A stretch of DNA of 44,198 bases from Gammaproteobacteria bacterium. Lineage in GTDB: Bacteria; Pseudomonadota; Gammaproteobacteria; Burkholderiales; Burkholderiaceae_B. Position 1 is the stretch's first letter, and every line of letters begins with the position of its first letter. Both the position numbers and the translations under genes were made by a program. The DNA lies in the NCBI GenBank assembly GCA_030832095.1, contig JAURJT010000069.1, forward strand, positions 1 to 44,198, read 5' to 3'. The notes beneath the pieces were generated by a model that worked only from the letters and a program-made list of their open reading frames with translations, ran no database searches and was not told where the DNA came from. Shown here piece by piece: positions 1-7,907 of this stretch.

Positions 1-260
1 AATCCCTCCCAAACCGCGCTAAACCACGAACGAACCATCGCGCGGGCGTTCATTCGCCATCGCACGCGCGCTCGAGCTCGTACCTCGGTGCGTATAAAGT
101 TTTTATGTTCGCCCAAATCCCGTCCCATCGAATTCTCCAGCGACTTTTGCAGCGTCCGCACGGTCGCCTTTTCCAAGTCTGCGCCGCGGATGATGTCCGG
201 GAGCAGTCTCGCGATCTCGCGTTGCGTGTCCGACATCGCGTCGTGTTCGTTCGCGTCCAT
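1..260 (-). CDS. Partial eukaryote-like DEK C-terminal-domain frame (foreign DNA)
   Basis: The minus strand is open from an ATG at 258-260 to the window edge. The first 59 codons contain IARLLPDIIRGADLEKATVR, then QKSLENSMGRDLG and HKNFIRTE. This spacing of ADLE, TVR, a DL in the second half and K-FI matches the DEK C-terminal domain found in eukaryotic chromatin proteins and some chitin synthases. After residue 59 the translation becomes arginine-rich and implausible. At exactly that point the minus strand reads ACCGAG|GTACGAG, a plausible phase-0 splice donor at 84/83. Third codon positions are strongly GC-rich and CpG-rich, unlike the genes that follow. A TAG lies in frame 11 codons upstream of the ATG. 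The domain call comes from memory of the family pattern, not a search. It is probably not part of the bacterial chromosome. Confidence 0.45.
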   Translation of the reverse strand, partial: MDANEHDAMSDTQREIARLLPDIIRGADLEKATVRTLQKSLENSMGRDLGEHKNFIRTEVRARARVRWRMNARAMVRSWFSAVWEG

Positions 261-285
261 GGCGCGCGCGCGGGTGTGTCGATCG
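261..285. other. Probable chimeric junction
   Basis: Base composition and coding content change here. To the left is CpG-rich DNA with a minus-strand eukaryote-like exon; to the right is a bacterial CoA transferase joined in the middle of its domain. The seam contains the low-complexity run GGCGCGCGCGCG, which could have served as microhomology for misassembly or rearrangement. The exact breakpoint cannot be fixed from the sequence; the first residues that clearly fit the CoA transferase family are GVSIADLTAG, from 273. Confidence 0.5.
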
Positions 286-989
286 CCGATCTAACCGCCG
301 GTATGAATGCCGCCTTGGGCATCATGATGGCCCTGCGTGCCAAAGACGCAACCGGGGTGGGGCAGTCGATCGACATATCAATGTTAGAAGGCCAACTCTC
401 CTTGCTAAGCACCATGATTGGTGATTATTTTTCGACGGGCACTATCGCAGGCCCGATGGGCACAGCGTATAAGGCCTTGTTACCGTATCAGACCTTTCGT
501 ACAAAAACACACGACCTTGCCTTGGCGGTGGGTAGCGATAAGCTTTGGCTTGAGTTTTGCCCGCTGATCGGTTGTTCTGACATGACACATGATCCTCGGT
601 TTGCCACGAATAGTGCTCGTATGCAAAATCGCAAAGCGCTGATTGACAGATTGCAAGAGGTTTTCTTGACGCGCAGCTTTGCTGAATGGGAAACCATCCT
701 CGTCGGTGCAGGTATCCCGATGGGCTCGATTAATAACGTCAAGCAAGTCGTCGAGCATCCGCAGGTCATTGCACGCGGTGCGATCGTTGAGATGGTGCAT
801 CCGCGCGCGGGTAATGTACGCGTGGTGGGCGTGCCGATTCGTATGTCGGCAACTCCTGGGTCAGTGCGTACACCGTCGCCCTCTTTAGGCGAGCATACCG
901 AGGCTGTGCTGAGCGATGTGCTCGGAATGACCTCTAGTGAAATCGAAGCACTGAGGGCTGCGGGTGGGTTAGGTCACGCTTCGACGTAG
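273..989 (+). pseudogene. CoA transferase family III (CaiB/BaiF), 5'-truncated
   Basis: About 238 residues of a family III CoA transferase, an enzyme class that moves CoA between carboxylic acids. Family marks are SIADLTAG near the start, GVGQSIDISMLEGQ, IPMGSINNVKQVVEHPQV, and the C-terminal LGEHTEAVL. The Asp in SIADLTAG (codon 288-290) aligns with the catalytic Asp169 of formyl-CoA transferase, so the nucleophile is kept. The N-terminal half, about 160 residues including the first CoA-binding segment, is missing. The frame can be extended upstream to an ATG at 105, but residues before 273 are unrelated to the family. Either the window was joined artificially here or the gene is broken. The substrate cannot be told. 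Confidence 0.85.
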
Positions 990-1016
990 CCTACCAACCC
1001 CGCTAGGTTGGTAGGC
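989..1016. terminator. Stem-loop between convergent genes
   Basis: A perfect 11-bp stem, GCCTACCAACC paired with GGTTGGTAGGC, closes a 6-base loop. It starts at the last base of the CoA transferase stop codon. There is no clear T-run on either side, so intrinsic termination is uncertain. Its place between converging genes suggests a bidirectional terminator or 3'-end stabiliser. Confidence 0.6.
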
Positions 1017-1044
1017 GCGTGAATCAGGATGCTGTGTGAACCGA

Positions 1045-1602
1045 CTACTTTGCAGCCGCGCGGCTGTAGGTTGCCGTGAAACTCGCCTTGGCAATCGTGT
1101 TCATACCCATGAAATAGCCAGTCAGTGCAGCCGTTGCATCTGCTGGAACTTCTAGCGGGGCTTTCAGCGCATGAACAGTGAAAATATAACGATGCGGCTT
1201 GCCGCCTTGCGGTGGGCATACGCCCCCCCAGCCAGCAAAACCAAAGTCGCTACGACCGTGGCTAGCGCCCTTGGGCAAGTTTGCACCACCGATCGCGCCT
1301 GCGTTCGCAGCTAAGGCCTGAACATCGGCTGGAATATTGATTGCCAGCCAGTGCCACCAACCCGAGCCGGTAGGGGCGTCAGGGTCATACACCGTCACGG
1401 CGAAAGCCTTTGCCTCTTTCGGTGCGCCTTTCCAACTGAGTGCAGGAGACATATTTTCACCTGAACACCCAAAACCATTGAACTCAAACCGCTTATCAAT
1501 CACGCTATCGGCTTTGATATCTGGGCTACTGAGCGTGAAGGGCTCTGCGTGTGAAACAGTCGCAAGGGCCATGAATGCTAAAGAACTAAGAACGGTTTTC
1601 AT
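1045..1602 (-). CDS. YbhB/YbcL family PEBP-like exported protein
   Basis: A 185-residue protein of the phosphatidylethanolamine-binding / Raf-kinase-inhibitor-like family (bacterial YbhB/YbcL branch). An N-terminal signal peptide (MKTVLSSLAFMALATVSHA) predicts export to the periplasm. Family marks are NMSPALSWKGAP, the ligand-pocket segment DPDAPTGSGWWHW, and PPQGGKPHRYIFTVHAL with the conserved His-Arg-Tyr. The ATG has a GGAG Shine-Dalgarno six bases upstream (minus strand). Length is normal for exported bacterial members. It appears monocistronic and converges on the CoA transferase fragment. Members bind anionic or lipid-like ligands, but the physiological role is unsettled. Confidence 0.93.
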   Translation of the reverse strand: MKTVLSSLAFMALATVSHAEPFTLSSPDIKADSVIDKRFEFNGFGCSGENMSPALSWKGAPKEAKAFAVTVYDPDAPTGSGWWHWLAINIPADVQALAANAGAIGGANLPKGASHGRSDFGFAGWGGVCPPQGGKPHRYIFTVHALKAPLEVPADATAALTGYFMGMNTIAKASFTATYSRAAAK

Positions 1603-1908
1603 ACAGGACTCCGGTAGGGTTGGTGGGGGTGATAAAAGAACGACTGTTGTTGGTTGAGATGGTTGATTTGAAACCCGTATTTATAGCTATCGCGGTCAAA
1701 ATGTCAATACCGACCCCAGAGCAGGGCGCCGGAATCAGGTACGCTGCGCTTGATACCCTCATGCTTCAAAATCGACGTGTAGTGTGTCAACCTCACCCGC
1801 TGCCTCGAATTCAATGCTGCTTTAGCGTTCGGGCTTAAAATATCGTGTCACCCGCTAGGATGACTGACTGCATGAAAGATGCTGTCTAATTTAAGGTGAA
1901 TTGACATC
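1603..1908. other. Divergent intergenic region
   Basis: A 306-base gap between the divergent PEBP-like gene and the gamma-glutamyltransferase gene. It should hold both promoters. I see no convincing -35/-10 pair, no operator palindrome and no small gene with a ribosome-binding site. The stretch just before 1909 is AT-richer (around CTTAAAATATCG). Confidence 0.4.
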
Positions 1909-3777
1909 ATGACCGTCGCAAATAAATCCGCAGTGCAAGACCCTACCTTTACCACTCGCCCCGAGATCGTCGGTACCTTCGGGGTCGTGGCCTCAACGCA
2001 CTGGCTGGCCTCGCAAACTGCAATGGGTATTCTTGAAAAAGGTGGCAATGCGTTTGACGCGGCTGTTGCCGGGGGCTTCGTCTTACAGATTGTCGAGCCC
2101 CATTTGAATGGACCAGGTGGCGAAGTGCCGATCATGCTTTGGTCTGAAAAAGAGCAGCGTATGCGAGTGCTCTGTGGACAGGGGCCTGCTCCCAAATTAG
2201 CGACCAGCGCGTACTTTAAAGCGCTGGGGTTAGAGCTTGTTCCAGGCATCGGGCTGCTGCCTGCTACGGTACCTGGGGCATTTGGCGCCTGGCTGACAAT
2301 GCTGCGTGATTACGGCACCATGACACTCGCTGAGGTGATGGCACCTGCGATTGCGTATGCGCGCGATGGGTTCCCGATTTTGCCGCGCACGGTGCAAGCG
2401 ATTTTGGCTGTACAAAGTTTATTTGCGTCCGAATGGAAGTCCTCAGCTGAGGTGTGGATCCCAAGGGGGCAGGTTCCTCGGCCAGGCGAATTATTTCAAA
2501 GCCCAGCAATCGCGCAGACGTACACGCGTCTGTTAACTGAGGCTGCAGCAGTCGGTGCGGACGATCGCATCCTGACAATCAACGCCGCGCTTGAGATTTT
2601 TTATCGGGGCTTCATCGCGCAAGAAATCGATCAGTTTTATACCGACCAACCGATACGTGACACGACGGGTGAACGCAACACCGGTTTGTTACGTTACGAC
2701 GACCTCGCAAACTGGACGCCAACGTATGAAGAGCCACACGCCGTTGACTTTGGCCGCTACACAGTGGCCAAGTGTGGCCCGTGGTCACAGGGCCCGGTCA
2801 TGTTGCAGCAGCTATCTATCCTGAAGCACGCTGGTCTTGAGAAATTTGCGCCTGATTCCGCTGAGTTTGTACATCGAGTGGCTGAGGCAACCAAACTTGC
2901 CATGGCTGATCGCATGGCTTGGTATGGTGATCCTTTGTTTGCGAAGATTCCAATGGCAGAGCTGTTGTCAGACGAATATGGCAAAGCGCGCTATGCGCGT
3001 ATCGGAGCACTGAGCGCCAAATTGTTTGAAGCGGGTCAGCCCGGCGGGCGTCAGGCAAAGCTACCCGATCTTGAAGCGGCAGCACGCACGCTAAAAGTGT
3101 CAGATACGCGCTTTGGTGTTGGTGAACCGACCTTTGCAGCGTTGCCACCTGTCAGTGAATGGGCCAAGAAAGAGGTCTTTATCGGAGACACCTGTCACAT
3201 TGATGTGATTGATGCGCAAGGCAATATGGTTTCGGCTACGCCGTCAGGTGGTTGGTTATCTTCAAGCCCAGCGATTCCTGCCTTGGGTTTCTCGCTGGGT
3301 ACGCGATTACAAATGACTTGGTTTGATGACAACGTGCCTGGGCAGTTGATGCCGGGTAAGCGACCCACCACCACCTTATCGCCTTCGATGGCGCTGCGCG
3401 ACGGCTTGCCGTATATGGTGTTTGGTACGCCAGGCGGTGATCAACAAGATCAATGGAGTACCGAATTCTTTTTGCGTCATGCGGTGTACGGTATGAATCT
3501 TCAAGAGGCCATCGAATACCCTACTTGGCACGTTGACCATTTTCCGATTTCGTTTTGGCCGCGCTCGTTGCGCTACAACCAAATCACGCTAGAGTCGCGC
3601 TTTCCAGAGGCAACGATACAAGCGTTGCGCGACGTTGGGCACGAGGTAAAAGTCGGTGCAGAGTGGTCTGAAGGGCGCATGTCGGCCTGCACGCGTGAGC
3701 CGGGTTTGAATGGTAGATTATTATTACGTGCAGCTGCGAATCCCCGTGGCATGCAAGGTTACGCGGTAGGACGTTAA
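1909..3777 (+). CDS. ggt: Gamma-glutamyltransferase / acylase family Ntn-hydrolase
   Basis: A 622-residue member of the gamma-glutamyltransferase family. These proteins cleave themselves and use the newly exposed Thr to hydrolyse or transfer gamma-glutamyl or related acyl groups. Family marks are HWLASQTAMGILEKGGNAFD at the N-terminus, GPGGEVPIMLW, the processing site GDTCHIDVID with the presumptive nucleophile Thr428, KRPTTTLSPSM, and FGTPGGDQQDQW. Unlike classical periplasmic Ggt no signal peptide is visible, so it is probably cytoplasmic; the length is somewhat above usual. Only two bases separate its stop from the next ATG, a Bug receptor, implying co-transcription. The substrate may be something other than glutathione, for example an N-acyl amide; this is inference. 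Confidence 0.9.
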   Translation: MTVANKSAVQDPTFTTRPEIVGTFGVVASTHWLASQTAMGILEKGGNAFDAAVAGGFVLQIVEPHLNGPGGEVPIMLWSEKEQRMRVLCGQGPAPKLATSAYFKALGLELVPGIGLLPATVPGAFGAWLTMLRDYGTMTLAEVMAPAIAYARDGFPILPRTVQAILAVQSLFASEWKSSAEVWIPRGQVPRPGELFQSPAIAQTYTRLLTEAAAVGADDRILTINAALEIFYRGFIAQEIDQFYTDQPIRDTTGERNTGLLRYDDLANWTPTYEEPHAVDFGRYTVAKCGPWSQGPVMLQQLSILKHAGLEKFAPDSAEFVHRVAEATKLAMADRMAWYGDPLFAKIPMAELLSDEYGKARYARIGALSAKLFEAGQPGGRQAKLPDLEAAARTLKVSDTRFGVGEPTFAALPPVSEWAKKEVFIGDTCHIDVIDAQGNMVSATPSGGWLSSSPAIPALGFSLGTRLQMTWFDDNVPGQLMPGKRPTTTLSPSMALRDGLPYMVFGTPGGDQQDQWSTEFFLRHAVYGMNLQEAIEYPTWHVDHFPISFWPRSLRYNQITLESRFPEATIQALRDVGHEVKVGAEWSEGRMSACTREPGLNGRLLLRAAANPRGMQGYAVGR

Positions 3778-3779
3778 CG

Positions 3780-4739
3780 ATGTTTAAAAAAATCCTTTTT
3801 ACTTTGTGCGTGGCCCTCGTTGGCGTCGCTCCGGTGCAGGCTGCATGGCCCGAACGCACTGTTACGCTGATCGTGCCTTGGGCACCCGGGGGCTCAACTG
3901 ATATTTTGGCCCGTATGTTGTCAGACTACCTGACGCGCTCGCTTGGCCAAACATTCATTGTCGAAAACAAGGCAGGTGCTTCTGGCAACATTGGTTCAAA
4001 TCTTGTTGCCAAGGCCAAGCCAGATGGTTACACCTTGCTTGTGGGTTCGATGAGCACGCATGCAATGAATCAAGCGCTGTTCTCATCCATGCCTTTTGAA
4101 CCGGTCGATGATTTCACACCGATTTCTTTGGTGGCGTTTGTGACCAACACGTTGGTGATTAACCCAAAGATTGCTGTCAATAACGTGGCTGAACTCATTG
4201 CTTACGCCAAGGCTAATCCTAAAAAATTGAATTTTGCTTCGGCAGGGGCCGGCTCAACGAATCACATCAGTGCGGTGTTGTTTGAACTTGCCGCTGGCAT
4301 ACAGATGACGCATATTCCTTACAAGGGTGGTGCGCCCGCGGTGCTTGATACTGTAGCGGGTCAGACCGAAGTGTTGTTCGGTGCGGGCACACAAACCCTG
4401 CCGCATGTGAAATCCGGCAAACTGAAATTACTCGCAGTGACTGAAAGCGCCCGATCGCCGCAACTGCTAGACACGCCAACGGTTGCTGAGACCCTACCCG
4501 GTTATGAGTTGGTCGTATGGTATGGCGCGTTTGGCCCGAAGGATCTGCCCAAAGAGATCACTGAGAGGTTAAGTACTGAAATCAACCGTATTGTTGCGTT
4601 ACCAGAAGTGCGTTCAAAGATGGCTGCGATCGGTGTTGAAGTGGTCTCTTCAACGCCAGCAGGCTTTGCCAAGACTTTGCAGCAAGACGCGGCCAAGTTC
4701 ACCAAGCTGATACGTGAGTTGAAAATTACAGCAGAGTGA
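3780..4739 (+). CDS. Bug/TctC-family periplasmic substrate-binding receptor
   Basis: A 319-residue receptor of the Bug (TctC) family, which captures carboxylates, amides or aromatic acids in the periplasm for tripartite tricarboxylate-type transport. A signal peptide of about 21 residues ends at PVQA|AWPERTV. Family marks follow: VPWAPGGSTDILAR, the ligand-loop motif VENKAGASGNIGS, and the later ILFGAGTQTLPHVKSGKLKL-type segment. It starts two bases after the gamma-glutamyltransferase stop, so the two are probably translated from one mRNA, suggesting it delivers that enzyme's substrate or a related compound. No TctA/TctB membrane genes are nearby; orphan receptors are common in Alcaligenaceae. 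Confidence 0.93.
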   Translation: MFKKILFTLCVALVGVAPVQAAWPERTVTLIVPWAPGGSTDILARMLSDYLTRSLGQTFIVENKAGASGNIGSNLVAKAKPDGYTLLVGSMSTHAMNQALFSSMPFEPVDDFTPISLVAFVTNTLVINPKIAVNNVAELIAYAKANPKKLNFASAGAGSTNHISAVLFELAAGIQMTHIPYKGGAPAVLDTVAGQTEVLFGAGTQTLPHVKSGKLKLLAVTESARSPQLLDTPTVAETLPGYELVVWYGAFGPKDLPKEITERLSTEINRIVALPEVRSKMAAIGVEVVSSTPAGFAKTLQQDAAKFTKLIRELKITAE

Positions 4740-4822
4740 GGCGAAGGCGAAACGACTCTGGCTTCTGCGTCATTCACCTTCCTCATGTGTGGATAGATCG
4801 TCCTGAGTTCCTCTAAAAAATA

Positions 4823-4930
4823 ACCGATCGGTAAAAAAATAGTCTAAAAAGACGATTTTCTTTAAAGTAATACCGATCGGTAAGAAAAAGACTTCAAAAG
4901 TCGCTTCTCTTTTAATTCATATCGATCGGT
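4823..4930. repeat. Three palindromes at exact 49-base period with hairpins
   Basis: ACCGATCGGT occurs at 4823-4832 and 4872-4881, and as ATCGATCGGT at 4921-4930; each start is exactly 49 bases after the previous one. Within the two full units the palindrome is followed by an A-run, a small hairpin and a pyrimidine tract. The hairpin stems differ but still pair: GTCT-AAAA-AGAC in unit one and GACTT-CAA-AAGTC in unit two. The palindrome resembles a TetR-type operator. The array lies between the 3' ends of two convergent genes, where operators are not expected, so a tandem terminator role is equally possible. Confidence 0.75.
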
Positions 4931-4933
4931 AAT

Positions 4934-6118
4934 TTATGTGGGCATCTGAGTAGGCCTCTTCGGCAAGCGCATTGCAAAGCCGATGCCGACTACATTCACG
5001 GCCGCCGCGATCCAGATTGAAGATCGGTAGGTATTGCTCCAGTCAAACAGCCACCCTGCTAAAACCGGTAGGCACACGGCGGCCACGCACCAGCCGATAT
5101 ATATTCTGCTGGCCACGATGCCGAATTGGGCGCTGGGCCAGTGCATGCCAATGCCACCGGCGGTTGAGCCAGAGACAAAGCCATAACCCATCCCCACCAT
5201 GGCCAGAGCAATCAAAGCAACTTCTGGGCTTGGCCATATCGTCAGCATCAGAGCGCCGGTTAACGACCAGATATGAGCAGCCGTCATCACCTGTCTGAGG
5301 CTAAAGCGATCCATCAGCCAGCCGCCGGTGATACGGGCAGCAGCAATCATGCCTGTGATGAAAGAGGTCGCTCCGATTGAAAACTGAGTGCCGCCGCCAT
5401 AAGACTGAACGATACCGGCAGACTGACTCATGACCATTAAGCCAGCAGAGGCCGCTAAGAAAAATACGATGGCGATTCTTAAAAACAGTGGCCATTGGGT
5501 GATTCCCAAATAAGATTGCTGCCTGTTTGCCTCAAGGTTAGTCGCAGTGGCGGCGTTGGTATTCGCTTTTGGAATGTGGCTTTGTAAGCCGGTGAGCCAA
5601 ACTGCGATAAGACCGCTAATCAGCACGACTAGCCCCAAATTCAATAAGGTCTGTCGCAAGCCCATCAGTTCGACCGACCAACCCAGCAAGGGTGCACCAA
5701 GCATCGCCCCGAGTGGATACAAACCTACAACGTAGCCATTTACCAAACCACGGTGTTTGGTAGGCACGAGGTTGACGATTTGTTGGGCTGTGGTAAACGC
5801 GACGCCACCCCCTAAACCGAACAGGATGGCGTATCCAAAGAGCAGCGACCAAAACCCTTGAGCTTGTGAGGCTAGCGCCAAGCCTAGAGCCCCGGTGAAA
5901 CAGGTGATCAGCAGAACTGCCCCAGTCGAGAGTCGGGTGTACACCGCGGGCGCGACATTCATGCCCGTTGCGAACATGACCGTGCAGAGTCCAAAGATCA
6001 CGCCCATATCCGAGCGGGTTAGCGACAGCATGGCTTCCATCGACTTCAAGAACACGCTGAAGGCGTAAATTGTACCGAAGGGAAGGTTGGCAAAGGTCGC
6101 AGCGAGGATGAGGCGCAT
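4934..6118 (-). CDS. MFS transporter, OFA (oxalate/formate antiporter)-like
   Basis: A 394-residue major facilitator protein with about twelve hydrophobic segments along its whole length. The N-terminus (LAATFANLPFGTIYAFSVFL) resembles OFA-type members, including the typical FG-IYAFSVF segment in helix one. GYVVGLYPLGAMLGAPLLGW and a central hydrophilic loop with SHIPKANTNAATATN separate the two six-helix halves. Substrates of this group are usually small mono- or dicarboxylates; the actual substrate is not determinable. The gene is divergent from the glutathione S-transferase. Its stop lies four bases from the palindrome array, so the array sits in or beyond its 3' untranslated region. Confidence 0.88.
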   Translation of the reverse strand: MRLILAATFANLPFGTIYAFSVFLKSMEAMLSLTRSDMGVIFGLCTVMFATGMNVAPAVYTRLSTGAVLLITCFTGALGLALASQAQGFWSLLFGYAILFGLGGGVAFTTAQQIVNLVPTKHRGLVNGYVVGLYPLGAMLGAPLLGWSVELMGLRQTLLNLGLVVLISGLIAVWLTGLQSHIPKANTNAATATNLEANRQQSYLGITQWPLFLRIAIVFFLAASAGLMVMSQSAGIVQSYGGGTQFSIGATSFITGMIAAARITGGWLMDRFSLRQVMTAAHIWSLTGALMLTIWPSPEVALIALAMVGMGYGFVSGSTAGGIGMHWPSAQFGIVASRIYIGWCVAAVCLPVLAGWLFDWSNTYRSSIWIAAAVNVVGIGFAMRLPKRPTQMPT

Positions 6119-6209
6119 GAGCGGTTTCGTATGCTTATAGAGTCAGAGAATCTTTGGTTTTTTCAATATAAACTAATTCTTCGATGCCATTGACTCAGGT
6201 CGTCTAGAA

Positions 6210-6215
6210 AAGGAG
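6210..6215 (+). promoter_or_regulatory. Shine-Dalgarno deciding a TTG start
   Basis: AAGGAG lies six bases before a TTG at 6222. No ATG or GTG close by gives the conserved N-terminus KLYIANKNYSSWSLRPW, so this site supports TTG initiation for the glutathione S-transferase. Confidence 0.75.
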
Positions 6216-6221
6216 TTCAAC

Positions 6222-6899
6222 TTGAAGTTATATATCGCAAATAAAAACTACTCGTCTTGGTCGTTGCGGCCGTGGGCCCTTTTGCAGGCGCGCGGCATTG
6301 AGTTCGAAGAGGTGTTGGTGCCTTTTGCGGCTGGGTCACAACCGTCAACGTTTAAAGCGTTCTCGCCCACAAGTAAAGTGCCTTGTCTTGAAGATAATGG
6401 GTTATTGATCTGGGATTCGCTCGCAATCTGCGAGTACGTCGCTGAGCAACATCCCGGTTGTTGGCCTATCGATACGACCGCTCGTGCTTGGGCGCGTAGT
6501 GCGGCAGCCGAAATGCATTCGGGGTTTCAGACGCTTCGTAGTCTCTGCCCGATGAATTGCGGCATTCGTGTAGCGCTTGAAAAAATCGACGACGGCTTGC
6601 GGGCAGATGTTGAGCGTATCGATGCTTTATGGCTTGAAGGGCTTGCGAAGTTTGGTGGCCCTTATCTTGCAGGCAAAGAATATGGCATCATCGACGCGTT
6701 TTTTGCCCCTGTCATTTTCAGAGTGCAAAGCTATGGTTTGCAGCTCGGCCAGCAGGCCCAGTCATATGTTGAAAGGATGCTGAGCCTGCCAAGCATGCAG
6801 CACTGGTACGCTGAGGCTTTGCTTGAAACTTGGCGCAAACCAGAGTACGAACAGGCTGCTGCTGCTCACGGACAAATCGTTCGCGATTTTAGAGTCTGA
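6222..6899 (+). CDS. Glutathione S-transferase family protein
   Basis: A 225-residue cytosolic glutathione S-transferase. The thioredoxin-like N-terminal domain (about residues 1-80) has NYSSWSLRPW, with the Ser expected to activate glutathione, the cis-Pro segment SKVPCLEDNG and WDSLAICEYVAE, which binds the gamma-glutamyl part. The helical C-terminal domain (about 90-220) has FGGPYLAGKEYGIIDAFFAP, the usual N-capping/hydrophobic staple region. Translation starts at a TTG with a strong Shine-Dalgarno. It is single and divergent from the MFS gene, with ~100 bases between for both promoters. The substrate is unknown; detoxification or a zeta-like isomerase role is possible. Confidence 0.93.
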   Translation: MKLYIANKNYSSWSLRPWALLQARGIEFEEVLVPFAAGSQPSTFKAFSPTSKVPCLEDNGLLIWDSLAICEYVAEQHPGCWPIDTTARAWARSAAAEMHSGFQTLRSLCPMNCGIRVALEKIDDGLRADVERIDALWLEGLAKFGGPYLAGKEYGIIDAFFAPVIFRVQSYGLQLGQQAQSYVERMLSLPSMQHWYAEALLETWRKPEYEQAAAAHGQIVRDFRV

Positions 6900-6912
6900 G
6901 ATCCAGCTATGT

Positions 6913-6950
6913 CACGCACGCGGGTCGCTAGACCTGTGAGTGCGTGCGTG
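6913..6950. terminator. Stem-loop between convergent GST and pirin genes
   Basis: A perfect 9-bp stem, CACGCACGC with GCGTGCGTG, encloses 20 bases that can form an inner GGTC/GACC pairing. It lies 14 bases after the GST stop and faces the pirin gene's 3' end. No T-run follows, so its use as an intrinsic terminator is probable but not certain. Confidence 0.6.
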
Positions 6951-7018
6951 GCCTAGACGTCAAGGCGTCAGACTGCAGAGCTGAAGATTTTGAAGGTTGT
7001 ACGTCCTGGTTGGCTGGC

Positions 7019-7720
7019 TCAAGCCGCTAGATCAAAAATCAACACTTCAGCATTGAGACCATCGGTTAGGGTCAGTACGGTTTCATCTGCGACGAATAAA
7101 GCATCGCCCGAGCTGAGGCTGATATCGTTCACCTTGAGCTCGCCTTTGATCAGGTGAACGTAGGCTTTGCGTGTTGGGTCAAGCGTGAGGCTCGCTGTTT
7201 GAGTCTGCTCAAACAAGCCCGCGTACAGCTTCGCATCTGCATGGATTTTGACTGCATCGCCTTGACCTTGCTCAGAGGCAATCAGAACAAGTGCGCCTTG
7301 TTTGTGTTGCGTAGGCACCGTCTTTTGCTCGTAACTCGGTTGCACATTTTGCTGATTAGGCAAAAGCCAAATTTGCAAAAAGTGCGTCTGTTGGCCCACT
7401 GCGTGATTGAATTCACTATGTTGTACACCAGTACCTGCACTCATGCGCTGCACATCACCTGGTGGGATGCCTTTGACATTGCCCAAGCTGTCGCGATGCG
7501 CCAGTTCACCCGAAAGCACGTAACTGACGATCTCCATGTTCTGGTGACTGTGCTCGCCAAAACCTTTGCCCGCCTCAATACGATCTTCATTGATGACGCG
7601 CAGATTACCCCAGCCCATAAACTCGGCATCGCGGTAACCGGCAAACGAAAAGGAGTGAAAGCTTTTCAGCCAGCCATGATCTGCGTAGCCGCGGTCTTGA
7701 GATTTTCTGAGAGTGAGCAT
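7019..7720 (-). CDS. Pirin family protein (cupin, possible quercetinase)
   Basis: A 233-residue pirin of the bacterial YhhW/YhaK type, a two-cupin fold with one metal site. The N-terminal cupin carries WLKSFHSFSFAGY, GFGEHSHQNMEIVSYVLSG and GTGVQHSEFN. The expected metal ligands are His57, His59, His101 and Glu103, all present in the usual order. The C-terminal half is the degenerate second cupin. E. coli YhhW has quercetin 2,3-dioxygenase activity; other pirins act as redox-sensing regulators, so the function here is open. It is preceded on the same strand by the flavin monooxygenase gene with a 187-base gap, so it likely has its own promoter. Confidence 0.94.
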   Translation of the reverse strand: MLTLRKSQDRGYADHGWLKSFHSFSFAGYRDAEFMGWGNLRVINEDRIEAGKGFGEHSHQNMEIVSYVLSGELAHRDSLGNVKGIPPGDVQRMSAGTGVQHSEFNHAVGQQTHFLQIWLLPNQQNVQPSYEQKTVPTQHKQGALVLIASEQGQGDAVKIHADAKLYAGLFEQTQTASLTLDPTRKAYVHLIKGELKVNDISLSSGDALFVADETVLTLTDGLNAEVLIFDLAA

Positions 7721-7907
7721 GACAAAGCCTGTTTGTTACATCCAGAAACATATGTGCCGGATGAATTCAGGCATTATAGAGGCACTGTTATTGATACAAA
7801 GCGAGACGTCTATGTGCCTATCTATCGACACCGTCGATCTCATCCACGCGGCAAAGTCAGATTCGTGGGATACCTTTTTTATCGGCTATCCGCATCGGCC
7901 CTCTGGC

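Noticed and set aside
105..272. Plus-strand extension of the CoA transferase frame to an ATG at 105
   Set aside because: Its residues do not fit the family and the opposite strand carries a better coding signal; the frame is open by chance in GC-rich DNA.
4823..4930. Possible CRISPR array
   Set aside because: Only three palindromic cores, related rather than unique spacers, and no cas genes.
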